Assembly: GCA_031841125.1 (NCBI GenBank)
Contig: CM063112.1
Span: 61,619,722 to 61,683,721 of the forward strand
From: Acanthococcus lagerstroemiae
Taxonomy: Eukaryota; Arthropoda; Insecta; Hemiptera; Eriococcidae
Length of the DNA stretch: 64,000 bases
Direction of reading: 5' to 3'
The notes beneath the pieces are model-generated. The model was given only the letters and a program-made list of their open reading frames with translations. It did no database searches and had not been told where the DNA came from. A program made the position numbers and the translations under genes. Of this stretch, positions 22,671 to 34,289 are shown one piece after another (position 1 is the first letter of the stretch; each line of letters begins with the position of its first letter).

Positions 22671-22857
22671 TATGAGCAGAGCATCTGCAAGCACCCGAGT
22701 ACTGACATCCGCCATTTTGAGTCGCTCGTGGTCCGACGATTCATAATCCGCTACGCGGAACGGTGCCACGTATCAGATTGTGAATCGTCGGGCACCAAGC
22801 GACTCAAAATGGTGGATGTCAATATACTCGAGTGTTTCCAGGTGCTCTACTATGAGT
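22671..22857. repeat. Foldback hairpin element (187 bp, arms about 80 bp)
   Basis: The left arm (22671-22750) and the reverse complement of the right arm (22775-22857) share CGAGTA, TGACATCC, CCATTTTGAGTCGCT and CCGACGATTCA with scattered mismatches. The loop is about 25 bases. It is a palindromic MITE or similar hairpin. A 114-codon frame crossing it is not credible as a gene. Confidence 0.7.
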
Positions 22858-25568
22858 TATTAGGAGCAAACTACCTCGCATTCTGGGTCTTTGTTTGTCC
22901 ATGTGTCTATTGGTTTTCCTACTCGTCTAGAATCCTTGATTGAATATTGGCGAGAAGTCAGACTGAAGGCACATTGGCAATATAGACAATGACACGGTAT
23001 TGTGTAATCTCTAAGATTTTTCTCGATATTCCTAAGCTTTGCCTGTAATTTGTGTCAAATACCTGATGACCTAAGCAAATACCTAAGCATACAAAAATAC
23101 CGAAGATCTCAGGCAAAATCCTGGGGGTTGGCCAGCCTGTTACACACTACTCGTCATCATATATTTTCAACCCTCCTCGCCACAAGAAACTTGAATTTTT
23201 AAACAAATTGAAATAAATAAGTAAGACAACATTCGATTTTCTTCTCATCTCGCTCTGCCGGTTATATCAGCGTACTCAACTGTTTTATAATATTCAGTCA
23301 TCGTGCTTTCAGACACAATTGACTAGCTAGAAATACATTGGAAGTTTTCGTTGCAACCTGCCAGAAAATTCTATTTCAGTTTTATTTCCACTGCACAACG
23401 GAAGCACGACATCTTCATAATCAATAGAATTCCCAGAATTTGAAGAAAAAACGCCCTCAAAAATAACTTAAAAAGCCACTTTAGGAGAAAAGTGATCAAA
23501 AATGACCTTAAATGACTTAAAATAGAAAAAATGACCCGAGTGATTACCCTGAAAATGGAAACACCGTAGTTTTCGAATCTTGTGTCCAATGGCGTCAGAA
23601 AGCTTTTTACAGGAGTCAATGGGGCTATTAATCCAAGTCGCTGAATTTGGTTTTGGTAAGCACCAAGCAGAATGCGGAGCTAGAAGCTGATATGAGCATA
23701 ACGTTGTCGTTTTTAATACTGGACGCGTCTTCACCTAATCCGTACAATTCTCCATCAGCCTTGATGAGTGCTACCAATTCATAAATAGGGGTGACAACAT
23801 TTTAAAGTGTATGCAGCAGTTCAGACGAAATTCTTAATGATTCTTGATGAGACTTGGCTGACTATTAACGAGTTTTGAATACTTGTATTCAATACCGATG
23901 AGTATTAAAAATCCTGAACGGAATATTCAATTTTTATATTTTTGCCGGTAAGACTTTTCAAAGCTCCTATCGCTTCCACAAACATAAACCAAACAGAGAA
24001 AGCAGTTGTTCAAGAAGTCACCAACCGTGGGTTTCGCTGAGATATTTCATCACTTCCTCGGCAAAACGAATAACGACGGACCAACAATTCGCGATTGCTG
24101 ATTTGAATTCTGAATTATTTACAACGACCTGTAAGTTGCGAAATCGATTTGTACATCGTAACTACAGGAATTATTGTTACCATATATATAGACCCAAGCG
24201 GTATATTAGATCGCATTTTACGACCGTGGCAGACTGGCTGTCGGTTCAGTCGTCCCATATTTTAATTACCAATTTAAACGAATTATATTTACGTGAAAAT
24301 TTTGTACATCCGCGGGAGTACGAGCACTTCTCGTAAACGGGAACGTTAATTTGAAAGGCAAAAAAATCTACGAAGCATCGGTGAGTGGGTGTCGGGTGTA
24401 CAGTTGAAGTACGATTTTGCTTATTTTTTTCCCCACCATTAAATATATATTTGGAAAAACGGAATATGCAAGAATGTGGAAAAGTTTTATAATATTTGAC
24501 ATTTTTCGAAATTAATGACGTCGGAGAAGTCAGCCGAGCGTTTTTATGATAAATGGTAATTACCGTTTTTCCGTTCCGCTATTTAGGTTTTTGACGAATG
24601 CTTAAGATGGAAAACATCAACGTGAGTTTCCTTCTCGGCCATCCCTCTGGTTGGTTTCGCAAAAAGAAGTACGAACTGAATTCACTCGAAGTATAGTTAG
24701 GCGTTAGTACTTGGAAATTGGTGGCACACATTCGCATTTACCGCGTACGGGCATTTCAGCAACAAAACCGAAACTTTTTTAGAAATAGTTTCTCAAGTCT
24801 CCCAGTCGTTCGCCATTTTCAAGGTTCTAGAAACTGTGCATAAGAAGTAATCTTTTGAGGTATTTCCATTTTGAACATACGGTATCATCAACAGTGAAGG
24901 GAATTTAGCGACCTATAAAACCTACAAACGTACAACAATGTGGTACAGTTCAACTTCTTCAATTTTGACACAACTTTCTGTTTTTGTTACTTAGCGCTGG
25001 AAGAATAAAGGAATCATTACGTGATACGAGTTCAACTCTGGAACGTCGAATCTTGCTCTAGGAGCCTTTATTTTCATACTACTTGCCTTTGCAATGATAC
25101 ATTGAAGAACAAATTCAGTGAACCTCAAACCCATTACGTGGTACCTATAAGATACTTGTTAACACGTTCTGTAAGCCCTCCCACTTCTGTACGGATTCTA
25201 CAGTTTTCATAAATGTTAAAAGTAATTGTACAGTTTCCAACATATCGAAAAATTATTTAACTGAAAAAAATTCTGCAAAAATACTACTGTAACACTTCTT
25301 GATTTTGTTTGCATCCGGAAGATGGTATTTGAACTAAATGGGAAATTGTTGGCGACGTGGAGTATTCAACCAAACCTATCGGTATGGAAATTTAATGATG
25401 CCCACAATCATACTTTTCAGACGGCACTAGAGGTGGAGCATTGGTTCGCATACAACGGTGATAGGTACACACACCACATTCCCTATGTCCTCAGATACCA
25501 TGAAAACTGGTTGTAGAGCATAGTTAACCGCACCAGAACGTGCAGATAGTATTTTGGTTCGATATGCG
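22858..25568. other. Unassigned DNA, CpG-rich in 24000-24740
   Basis: No supported gene. About 24900-24960 resembles one unit of the roughly 120-base repeat seen at 41170-41650 (AGCGACCTATAAAACCTACA). The rest shows no terminal repeats. Confidence 0.3.
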
Positions 25569-25859
25569 CACGGGTGCCAGATTTTCGCGGGTGAACTGTA
25601 GTTCCCTTCTCACTTCTTTGCTATAGGGTTCCATCCTCAGCGCCAAGAAACTAGTGAACCGGTTTCACGGGTGCCAGATTTTCGCGGGTAAACTGTAGTT
25701 CCCTTCTCACTTCTTTGCTATAGGGTTCCATCCTCAGCGCCAAGAAACTAGTGAACCGGTTTCACGGGTGCCAGATTTTCGCGGGTAAACTGTAGTTCTC
25801 TTCTCGCTTCTTTGCTAGGGTTCCATCCTCAACGCCAAAAAACTAGTGAACCAGTTTCA
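25569..25859 (+). repeat. Three tandem 97-bp units containing a B-box-like word
   Basis: Units begin at 25569, 25666 and 25763 with CACGGGTGCCAGATTTTCGC. Units 1 and 2 differ by one base by eye. Unit 3 has a few changes and a small deletion (CTATAGGG becomes CTAGGG). Each carries GGGTTCCATCC, corresponding to the B box of related SINEs. The near identity indicates recent duplication. Confidence 0.85.
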
Positions 25860-26150
25860 TTTATCTCCCTGCAATATCACATCGAAATGAGCGATAGATA
25901 GCGTGCTCTGCAGTCCCTGTCAGATCTCAGGATTACACTCGCACGACACTTATCACTAGAATCTCAATCACTTACTCAGTGTTGTGAAACACGTGGTTAG
26001 TAACTATTCACACAGGCATACGTCTTTGATTCGATATGATTAGGCATACAGAAGGAAATCTAATGCAACGAACTGCGGGGGAAGTAATGGCAAGTTACCC
26101 CAGCTAATCTAGGGAAGGTGCGAGATTGAGAAAGCACGGTTACTATGCCC
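25569..26150 (+). mobile_element. SINE B copy with triplicated head
   Basis: The first 291 bases are three tandem 97-bp units (separate entry). After the third unit comes body sequence shared with the other B copies: AACTAGTGAACCAGTTTCAT, GATAGATAGCGTGCTCTGCAG, GAAACACGTGGTTAGTAA and GCAACGAACTGCGGGGGAAG. No target duplication was identified. Confidence 0.6.
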
Positions 26151-26199
26151 GGAAGTATAATAAAAAGACTTATGAAGAATACCTAGAACCAAATTCAGT

Positions 26200-26480
26200 T
26201 ACCTTGAAACCCTATTTGACATCCATATTGGAGTATACAACGTATCTAGCCTAGAGCCTCAATACCCGTTCCGCGCCACATTTTTCAACGTTGAGATCAA
26301 AATAATACAGAAAATCGAATTCCGCGACCTCAAAACCTACTAGCTGATAGTACAATATGTTTCTTAACATTTTTCATATTTTATAGTAACCTCGAACTTG
26401 CAGCCGCCACCCCAAAAGTCACAGTTTTCAAGTTGAGGTCAAATCAGCATCAAAAAGTTCGAGAGTTTCTGAAAGCTATA
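26200..26480. repeat. Units of a dispersed ~120-base degenerate repeat
   Basis: GAGCCTCAATACCCGTTCC, CCACATTTTTCAA, GAATTCCGCGACCTCAAAAC and GTTGAGGTCAAATCAGCAT follow the same order as the units at 41170-41650. About two worn units are present. Confidence 0.4.
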
Positions 26481-28000
26481 AGCTTTAAAAAAATTCTAGC
26501 AGACGGGAAGATATGAGGGTTAATGTTTCTAAGGAATATCGCCCCCTCAACGTCAATTCAAGTGTCGTATCGTTTTAAAGTCATTTTGAACTGTCACTTT
26601 CTAAATTTCAGAAGCAGATACGAGAAAATAGTAAGACACCACTTTTACATCAAATTTAACACAGGTTACTTTTTCAGCCAATATATTTTCAATACGACTT
26701 ATGGTTGAGGAGTTATGCTTGAGAAACTGAAAAAAGGGCCACATACGTTCGAATTGGGAAAGCTCAACAGGATCATTCGTCTTGGAAACTTCGGGTGTCA
26801 ACTACACAGAAGTGAGCTGAGAGGAGCCTTTATTTCAAGAGCTGCAGGGCTCCTCTTTCACATCCAGACAATCTAACACATTGATTTACAGTTGGTCGGA
26901 TAGTCATGTCCCTTTGGAAGAAGGCTGTTAGTTTAGCTGCCCCTACCTGCAACTTCACAACGGTTACGAATACTACAGCAGTTCCTTTATATTTCCCCAG
27001 TATGTTCTAGACTTGACATAAATTTTGAAATGCTGTGACAACTAAAGGTCGCCAGGTATCTAGCTATGCGCAACCTTACACAACTTCAAACGCTAAGAAC
27101 AATCAGATCTGGGCACAGAACGGCAACCCATTCCAAAGTTATCAGATGTTAAACAGTGTAAACGACGATTAAATTATTTCAAACGGCTGAGCAAAAAAAA
27201 AGTGTAGGTACACGAAATTCGCACACGGCATTTCCGCTGCAAAAGCGAGTAAAATTATTGGATACGGGTGGGCTTGGGCTTTCTGTACGGTCTGCAGGTT
27301 AAAAGAAATCAAACTAATCCCGTGTACAGCAATAACATAGACCGGGCAGCTCAGAGAGAAGGGAAACGTAATCGCGTGAGCGAATAAATCAAGCCCGGCT
27401 GAACTGAACTCGGGTACTGGAGGGAAAAAAACAAGCCGGTGGTGCGTGCTTGCCCCTCAGCCGAAGAACCCACCAACCATCCACCGTGGGCTCGCCGCTC
27501 ATTTCGCGCGTAAAAGAATTAAGGAGAAGAATAATGAGCTTTCGTGTTTTCTGGCGTTTACACGCCTGAATATAGGCTACTATATGTACGGTTTACGAGT
27601 ACGAACGATTAAGACTGTAAATAAATGGCCGCCCTACCGAGCGGGATGAGGCTTGTAACGACTAACGACCGGTGAAACCATCGAAAAACCTTCCAGGCTC
27701 GTTTTGTGTAGCTCACCCGCCACACAATAATATAATGATAGTTATGGTAGGAGGAACAGATACTAAGAGCACTCGCAAGTGACATATATCTAAGCTCCGA
27801 ACTAACATGGGGAAAGAATGCGGAGACTTATGTAACTTAGATGATAAGGATTTCATGAAGCTCTTCTAGAGTTTCATTTCACCCGACACAATCTCTCCTT
27901 CTCGAAAACACGTACGTACACCAGCCTATTTACATATTTCAATGAATTGCTAGAGTCGTGGAATTCTGGGGCAAAAGCCTGCATCTCCGTCTCTTAGAAA
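26481..28000. other. Unassigned DNA, CpG-rich in 27180-27720
   Basis: No supported gene. A small hairpin GAGGAGCC...GGCTCCTC spans about 26820-26856. Confidence 0.35.
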
Positions 28001-28007
28001 CATAACT

Positions 28008-28370
28008 CTGTGGCCGAGCCGAGTGGTTAACGTGCCCGCAATCTTTGCGTCTCGGCTCTCGGGTTTGAGTCCCACCAACGCCAGAAAGCTAGTGATATTC
28101 GAATATCCCCCACTATCATCTTAGCGAACACAGCGACTACAGTATAAATCGAGGGAGAGCGATAACACGTCCTGTAATCCCGCCAGTTCGAAAGAACAAG
28201 GCATTACCATCACAAGGCGTGTTACCACCAGATCTGAAAGATTGTGACTGTCATGTGCACATCGTGCAAACACGTAGATAATAGGCGAACTGTGGCTGCA
28301 CACTCTCCGGCTGGGGAAAGCAACGGCAAACTAACCCAACGAACCCAGGCCAGGAAAGTTGCGCGTCAGA
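28008..28370 (+). mobile_element. SINE B copy with Leu/Ser-like tRNA head
   Basis: The head has an A-box region TGGCCGAGCCGAGTGGTTAA (28011) and a B box GGGTTTGAGTCCC (28061). The first resembles class II (Leu/Ser) tRNAs. The body has CTTAGCGAACACAGCGACTA, CCCGCCAGTTCGAAAGAACA, GGCGTGTTACCACC and GGCTGGGGAAAGCAACGGCA, shared with the copy at 62990 and others. The copy continues for an uncertain distance to the right. Non-coding. Confidence 0.75.
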
Positions 28371-28589
28371 AATCGCAACCGCCAACATCTGCACGCACCG
28401 GATACAACATCCGACTGACTAATCTTCACCGTGGAAGGATGACAAAAATGACTCACCCTGATAATGTACTAAGTATAAGGAAGTGATCTGCACCAGTTGT
28501 ATTACGCGTATGGAGATAGGCATACATGGGAAAGGTTTTGGAGACAACACCTCCTTCGACACTACTGGATTCCTCTAAAACATCTTCTA

Positions 28590-28995
28590 GTGCCAAATCT
28601 GTATCCAGACGTCGGTGACCATAGCGAGCATGGGTGAGGTAGCTTACCACTGCTTGTTGGAGAATTTCTTTCTCCCTGTCGGAGATGAGAGTGCATGGCG
28701 AATCCTTACAAGTTACTTATCGCACAACGTCGCGTAAGTGACCCACGAGACATCAAACAACACTAGAAAATCCTTCAGATACTGGTAGTAGCTAGTTCTG
28801 CTAGTGTAATGCATTGTTTTTGAGAACTTGCACGGAATTGCAGAGTACCCTGTCCAACTAGACTGGTACTAAGGTCAATTCGTTCGCTGGGATGTTTGTG
28901 GGAGACCTCTTCACTAATTTTCCAGCACTGGGAATCAAGCCCAATTCGCAACGAGGCAAGACGGTCACGATACCACTCAGTCACAGAGCAATCCC
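28590..28995 (-). mobile_element. SINE B-related copy, reverse orientation
   Basis: Read on the minus strand it begins TGCTCTGTGACTGAGTGGTA (A-box region), then GGGCTTGATTCCCAG (B box), then AATTAGTGAAGAGG. Its 3' part, GTGGGTCACTTACGCG and onward, matches the copy at 55410-55790. The head differs from that at 28008, so SINE B heads vary. Confidence 0.65.
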
Positions 28996-29099
28996 TTACA
29001 AAACGATACAACGAAAAACTGGTGGAAGAAAGGAAACGTCTTAGAACTTTTTCTCGCTTAAATTCACTTCAAAACTGGTTTCTAGCAGTTGGCAGCCCA

Positions 29100-29411
29100 T
29101 TGCTTCTCTAATGTTTCAGTTTCTGCTGATCTTGATTTGGTAGGGTACGTGTTGGTGCAGAGCAATGCTTGTCACAGTATCGAGTGGGTGGCGTTAGCTG
29201 CAGCGCTGTAATACTAGGTCTGTGGAGACGAGGCATCTGGCGTCTTCTCTAGTTTGCGGACGGCAGGAACACCGATTGCAACTGGCCGGATAACGACGCT
29301 GGAGTCAAAGTTAGCTGGCGCTCGGCTGCGGTGCTTTGACAAGAGGGGTGGGCCAGTCAGTTCCATAGGGTTTTGGGTATGCTTGCCTACAGCTAAGCGA
29401 TGCCGTCGAAT
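29100..29411. other. Unassigned DNA continuing the coding relic
   Basis: This segment is G/C-richer than average and lies downstream (minus strand) of the relic at 29412-31558. I see no motif in it. Confidence 0.3.
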
Positions 29412-31558
29412 TTAGCGGTGTTCTACAATGGCATATGGTCGGTTTGATTCATCCTCCGAATCAGCGCCGGTAGACGGTAGGTCTATGCAGGTTGTGACGC
29501 TGATTTCTTTTATGGGATTGTAGTGGTTCAACTTGTAGATGGTCGCGATGTAATGGAACAAGGCGACGGGATTTGCGGTTGATGGAGAGCCGTACGAGCG
29601 ATAAAGAGAGATAGTGAGAGGCATTTTGAGGCCCTCTGAAGCGACCTAAACTGATGCAGAGCTGTCTGTAGACTGGAACCCTGGTTGCGAGCGGTAACAG
29701 GGGAGTTTTGAGCATCTTGGTAACTAGATCGAGTTTTTCTTCTATCATTGGCGGATGCGGCCATTGTGATTGACAGTCTGGAAGTCGGTGGTAGGACGTG
29801 GAGGCGGCGTTTAATGGAGGCGTCAAGGTGGTCAGGACCACCGGGCTAATTGTCGTAGTTCGATTGATGTGACTGCGAAGATCTAAGTTCTCCAACTGTA
29901 ACTGGCGTATTTGTTCTGTTAAGACATCTCTGTGACTGGCGTTGAGAGCTTTGTGCGAAGATCAGTAATGGTACACGGTAGGCCGCTGAGATGAAGTCTG
30001 GGTCTTCGGCCGTGTTAGTCATTGTTTACTTCCTTCTTTACTGCGTGTTCTAGGGCGAATGCTTTTTCGGATACTCGAAGAGCTGTTTCTGCAGATTTCA
30101 GGGCCGCAGAACATTTAAGCGTCCCTGTAGAGTCAGAATCTGATAAACTGCGTTTGCTGTTCGATCGACAAGGACGAGTGTCAGAAGACAGTTTATTGTT
30201 AGCGGAAATTGTGATTTTTGTGGAAGGAGAATACTTCGAGAGCGATGAAGATTTAGAGGTCTTAGAACTTGTGCTGACTAAGCTTGGCCATTTATGGCGT
30301 CTTCCTTTGCAAGTGACTGTTTTGCAGATAAGGTTGTCCAGGCATCAGGGCTGCTTAGCCAATCGGAAGGGCTAAAAAATTAGCTAAAAGTTAACGTTTC
30401 CAAAAGATTGGCTTCACCGAACAGCTAACGGCTAACGTGGTCTCACTGGCTAGCTAACGGCTAGCTAAAGGCTAAAACGTCAATATAGGTATCATTTTAC
30501 AGGGTTTTTAAAGCTCTATTCAAATAAAATGCAAATGCTCGGCTAGTCACATTAGCAAAGAAAAATTCGTAAAATTCCCAGTTTCGTCCGACCTGTGCTA
30601 TAATTAACGCGTATGCACGTAAGTTTTACGAAGAAAGTAAAAAAAAATTGGTGTTCGAGAAAGGAGTTCTTTTGTTGAGGCGGTGGCTGGCCCTTTTTTC
30701 TTGTTTTCTGTGATTTCAAAAAAAAAAACCTGTCGGCAAATCAAATCTCAATGGCTAATGGCTAACATGATTTCATTAGCTAGCTAATGGCTAGCTATTT
30801 TTAGGCCAAAATCGATCGGCTAACGGCTAAAAGCTTCGGCTTAGCTAAGCAGCCCTGCCTAGCAGTGTGTGCTTGGCAGCCACGTTAGGATCAGTTGGGT
30901 CTGGTAAGGGGTGGTGGTTCATCTTCAGGGAACCGTTCGATAAGAATTTCTCAGAGTGCTTTGAGGCCCGGGTGAATAATCGGGGCTTATCTCAGAACTG
31001 ATAAGACTTCTTCCTATTTGGTGGAAAGGGGAGCAGTCAGGAAACGTTTCTCGTGGAGGGCAGCATAATAAGTGGCCATAAAACTCATCCATCCTTTTGC
31101 GCCAGATGCCGATGTTGATATTTCAGGAGGAACGGGTAGTTTTATCATCTTAATTTTGAAGAGCGATCTTCTTTATCATTACTAGTTAATCTGTTGGGAA
31201 TAACCCGCGCAGGAGTTTATCCCGAGCCTTTGCCTGGTCTTCTTCTTCCTAAGTCAGCAGTGTTTGGGTGGGTGGAGTGTTTACTGGTGAAGAAGGGAAC
31301 GTTCATTAGCTCAGTTTCGTTATTCCAAGCTAGGGGTGGTAGTTGTATTAACTGGAGAGTTGCTGGAGCGAACAGCACAGAGTCAGTTAGAACGATAGAG
31401 TTTGTGGCAGGCAGATTGTCATCGAACTCAGTCGATGTTGGTGTATTTGTGAGAGGTGTGGTCATGGCGATCGCTCGTGGCACCTCGAGGCCGGCTCCTG
31501 AGGCACGGTGGTCAGGTTCGGGTGATGTTTTCAGGTTAATGACAGGTGCAGTGCGCAA
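29412..31558 (-). pseudogene. Decayed minus-strand coding relic, unidentified (retroelement or viral origin possible)
   Basis: Several minus-strand frames in different phases follow one another: 31217-31558 (113 codons), an open stretch with internal stops around 30950-31150, 29461-29895 (144 codons) and 29412-29624 (70 codons). A 512-bp hAT-type MITE (30346-30857) interrupts them. Visible features are a coiled-coil-like segment (LTEQIRQLQLENLDL near 29890), a Pro/Thr/Ser-rich N-terminal part, and no reverse transcriptase, protease or zinc knuckle. The composition and order would suit a gag-like or nucleocapsid-like protein, but I cannot assign a family, and this is inference. Multiple frameshifts, stops and the insertion show it is dead. 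The smaller plus-strand frames in the region are likely shadows. Confidence 0.35.
30346..30857. mobile_element. hAT-type MITE with CAGGGCTGCTTAGC ends (512 bp)
   Basis: CAGGGCTGCTTAGC at 30346 is mirrored by GCTAAGCAGCCCTG ending at 30857. The subterminal DNA is full of GGCTAACGGCTAGCTA-like words in both halves, as many hAT ends have. The flanking 8-mers CCAGGCAT and CCTAGCAG agree at five of eight. The middle (30500-30760) is AT-rich and non-coding. It sits inside the coding relic and postdates it. Confidence 0.75.
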
Positions 31559-31559
31559 C

Positions 31560-32660
31560 TTACGAGTAGTAGCGTTCAGCTGGTTACAGGTAAATATAGT
31601 AACAGTGCGAAATGTTTATCCCGTGTGAGCACGCATGAACATGCCGGTAACTGATAACGATACAGCGATAGGTGGTCACTAGTGAGGACACATGAACACG
31701 TGAAACATGTCTCTGTTTCAACGATGCAATATCGGAACTTACACACGTGCGAACTACAAAACGACCAAATTCCTTCAGTCTCTTTGATTTTTGTGCCCAC
31801 AACTTGCGCACACCTCGTTCACCCCCGCTGCCACATTATTTCAATCTCTTGATTTTTCCGCGCATACCTCGTTCATCCCTCAGTTCGGGAGTCGGTTCAC
31901 TGTCTCGCAAATTCCGCTTCTTGCTACGAATATAAGCGGGAATTTTACACGAAATTACTCGTAATTAAAAAACTTTACTCGGCGTTTCCTCCGCGACGGC
32001 ACATCAACTCCTCCCGAACAAATACCTACATGGATTCCACTCTGGCTTTTGACATCACCTCTTTACACGCTGAAAACGTCGCACAGTCCCACAGTCACAC
32101 CGTCGCACGGCAGCCTTTGCAGCACTTTTCCTTCCTTTTTATATCTGTTGACGAAGACGCCTTCGCTTGTGCCAGAAAAGGGCTCTGCCCTGCACCAACT
32201 CCGATGCAAAGACCCTGCTTTGTACTCGAGGAACTAGATTCGGAGAGCAGGTCGTAGCGGGGCTTCGTTTTTGAGTGTTTTGAAAATTTTTGAACTCCCG
32301 GCGTCCGGGCCTCGTAAAAAGAATGTTGATTAAATATTTTTTGACGTTCGGCGAAACCCAATTTTACGCTTCATTTGCAAAGGGTTTCTCTTCGTCGGTC
32401 GCGTGCGTTACGAGAAAAATATCGATCGCGCACGTGGGATGTAACTTCGTGTGTGTGCACACGGCCATAGGCAGACATAAACGGCGCGTAGAAGCAAAAC
32501 TGCATAAGCTGACTACACGGCTGTATTTGTCGAAATAAACTTTGTTCGAAATTTGAACTGCAGCATTGCCGAGCGTTTATGCCAATATTCATATGTCCGA
32601 CGTATTAGTATAGGCTGGATCGCGAACGAGAGCGCAGCTGAAAATTGAAAAGTGTTGCAA
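31560..32660. other. Unassigned DNA, CpG-rich in 31720-32660
   Basis: Several overlapping short frames exist on both strands, none with a recognised motif. Words like GAACATG and CACGTG recur near 31630-31710. The rest resembles the other presumed host blocks. Confidence 0.35.
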
Positions 32661-33285
32661 GTACAATTTCGAACGAACTTCCAGAACGATCGGAATTCAT
32701 CTGGACACTAGCTTTAAAGTGGCAAGCAGTTTTTAAATCACTGTCAGTGGTTCTTTGCACGGGTTCGTAAAATCCACAACTGCTGGATCCTAGTTGTTGA
32801 TTCGAATTAATATAGCTCAGAAGAATGAGAGTCCATTGTGTCGCCTCAATTCAGTAGAGGATCGTATTCCCTCACAATACAACGCTGATATAGATGCAGG
32901 AACACTCGGCAGATACTAGATCTACCCCAACCATAGCTGGCTCAGCTTAAACAAATAATCAACTAGATTTAACGCTCAAATTAGGAAAAAAAATGGTGAT
33001 AGTTCTACGGCTTCCCGCCTAGATTATGGTAAGTAAATAAATGCTGGCTTTAAGGCTATCTGTCAACCTCAACCCCTAATCATCCTACAAACTGAGTTCT
33101 TTTTTATACATGCTGTAGTGAAAGTATCGTTGAATTTATAAGTGAGACAAAGAAAGGATGCTTAAAGTACAAAGAGAAAACAGAATGAAAGGGGGAAGGA
33201 ATGAAGAATAACAAATTACAACAAAGGAATAAAAGAATGAATAAGTTAGAACGGAGAAATAAACGCTAGTCTAGGAAAGCAATGA
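32661..33285. other. Unassigned DNA, A-rich at the right
   Basis: From about 33165 the plus strand is purine-rich with many GAA and AAAG words. Nothing else was supported. Confidence 0.35.
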
Positions 33286-33289
33286 AGTA

Positions 33290-33625
33290 CATTAATGAAT
33301 CTTGAAAAGTTTTCAGCAAGTTGGACCAAGTCAAAGAATCTGAAGCAAGTTTAAACTGTTTTGAAGGAGCCTTAAACGAGTCTTACTATGTCTTAGCGGG
33401 TCTCAAACAAGTCTGGTAGAGTATTCGATGGGTCTTTAAGAGTCTAAGTAAGAGTTTTCAGGAAATACCGCAGTCTTAATGTGATTGAAATCAATAGACA
33501 GACGTCTTAATTAGTTTGAAACCAGCGGAAGAGAAGCCTTAAAGACCCTGAAAAAGTCTTGAACGATTTCTAAAACCTTTACGTGCCTCATTCAAGTCCA
33601 GAAAAGTACGTAGTAAAAGCGTTTA
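33290..33625. repeat. Degenerate AGTCTNAA satellite
   Basis: Words AAGTTTTCAGCAAGTT, GAGTCTTACTATGTCTTAGCG, AAGTCTGG and GAGTCTAAGTAAGAG recur on the plus strand. It is the same style as 11640-12135. Confidence 0.5.
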
Positions 33626-33864
33626 ATGAGGTAAAAAACGGGGAATGACTGCAGCACTCACTTGGAAAGGAACATCCGAATGAACAAGAACACAGTTTGG
33701 AAGAAAGAATAAAGAAAAGAAAGAATGAAAAAGGAAATTCCATTCAAAGTTGGTGAGGAGGGGATGTCCAAGGATTTATACATTCGGGTAAATTTTGTCT
33801 TCATTCGGTACTGAATGGGGAAAGTAGCGAATATTCACCCTCGAATATTTTTACTCAGGCACCA

Positions 33865-34100
33865 CTGCCTGTGTTGCTCTATGGCTGGCTGAATGGCATC
33901 ATGCTCGCCCTGCATGCTTGCGACGCGGGTCCCGATTCCAGCATCAGAGAACTAGGGTGCGTGAACACTAAACAGGTTTCATCTCTTTCTCGACAACGCC
34001 CTAGCGAATGAAACGACCGCAGTACCAATCGTGGGGAATAGATAGCGCTCTGCAATTTCTCGCCAGTTCTCAAGAACAAGGCATTATTGGGATATAAACC
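33865..34100 (+). mobile_element. SINE B copy, head plus part of body
   Basis: The tRNA-like head has TGGCTGGCTGAATGGCATCA (A-box region, 33881) and GGGTCCCGATTCC (B box, about 33928). The body has AACAGGTTTCATCTCTTTC, CCTAGCGAATGAAACGACCG, GGGGAATAGATAGCGCTCTG and CTCAAGAACAAGGCATTA. It stops soon after 34095. A 140-codon antisense frame across it is a by-product. Confidence 0.65.
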
Positions 34101-34189
34101 TACGCTAGAGTGCGCTGAAAAATCACCTGTGCGGGTGAAAATAAATGAGTGATCACGTGTTCTTTCAAATAGAAAAACTGTTATCTTCG

Positions 34190-34282
34190 ATTGTACGACA
34201 TTTTTCCGACCCGGCATTTTTCCAACTATTCGTTTTTCCGACACCGCATTCTTCCGACAATTCATTTTCCCGACACTACCAG
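34190..34282. repeat. TTTTTCCGACA short tandem repeat
   Basis: Five worn units of 14-20 bases share TTTTTCC(G/A)AC: near 34200, 34217, 34233, 34252 and 34267. A GTGTCGGGAAAAT reading exists on the minus strand. Confidence 0.6.
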
Positions 34283-34289
34283 TCTTCAT

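Noticed and set aside
22599..22943. 114-codon plus-strand frame
   Set aside because: Crosses the loop and both arms of a hairpin element.
25569..25859. CRISPR-like array
   Set aside because: The units are 97 bp and directly adjacent, with no unique spacers, in a eukaryotic SINE.
26820..26856. Small hairpin GAGGAGCC...GGCTCCTC
   Set aside because: Only 8-base arms; expected by chance in a window this size.
28008..28075. Possible Leu/Ser tRNA gene
   Set aside because: No complete cloverleaf with acceptor stem; followed by SINE body shared with several other copies.
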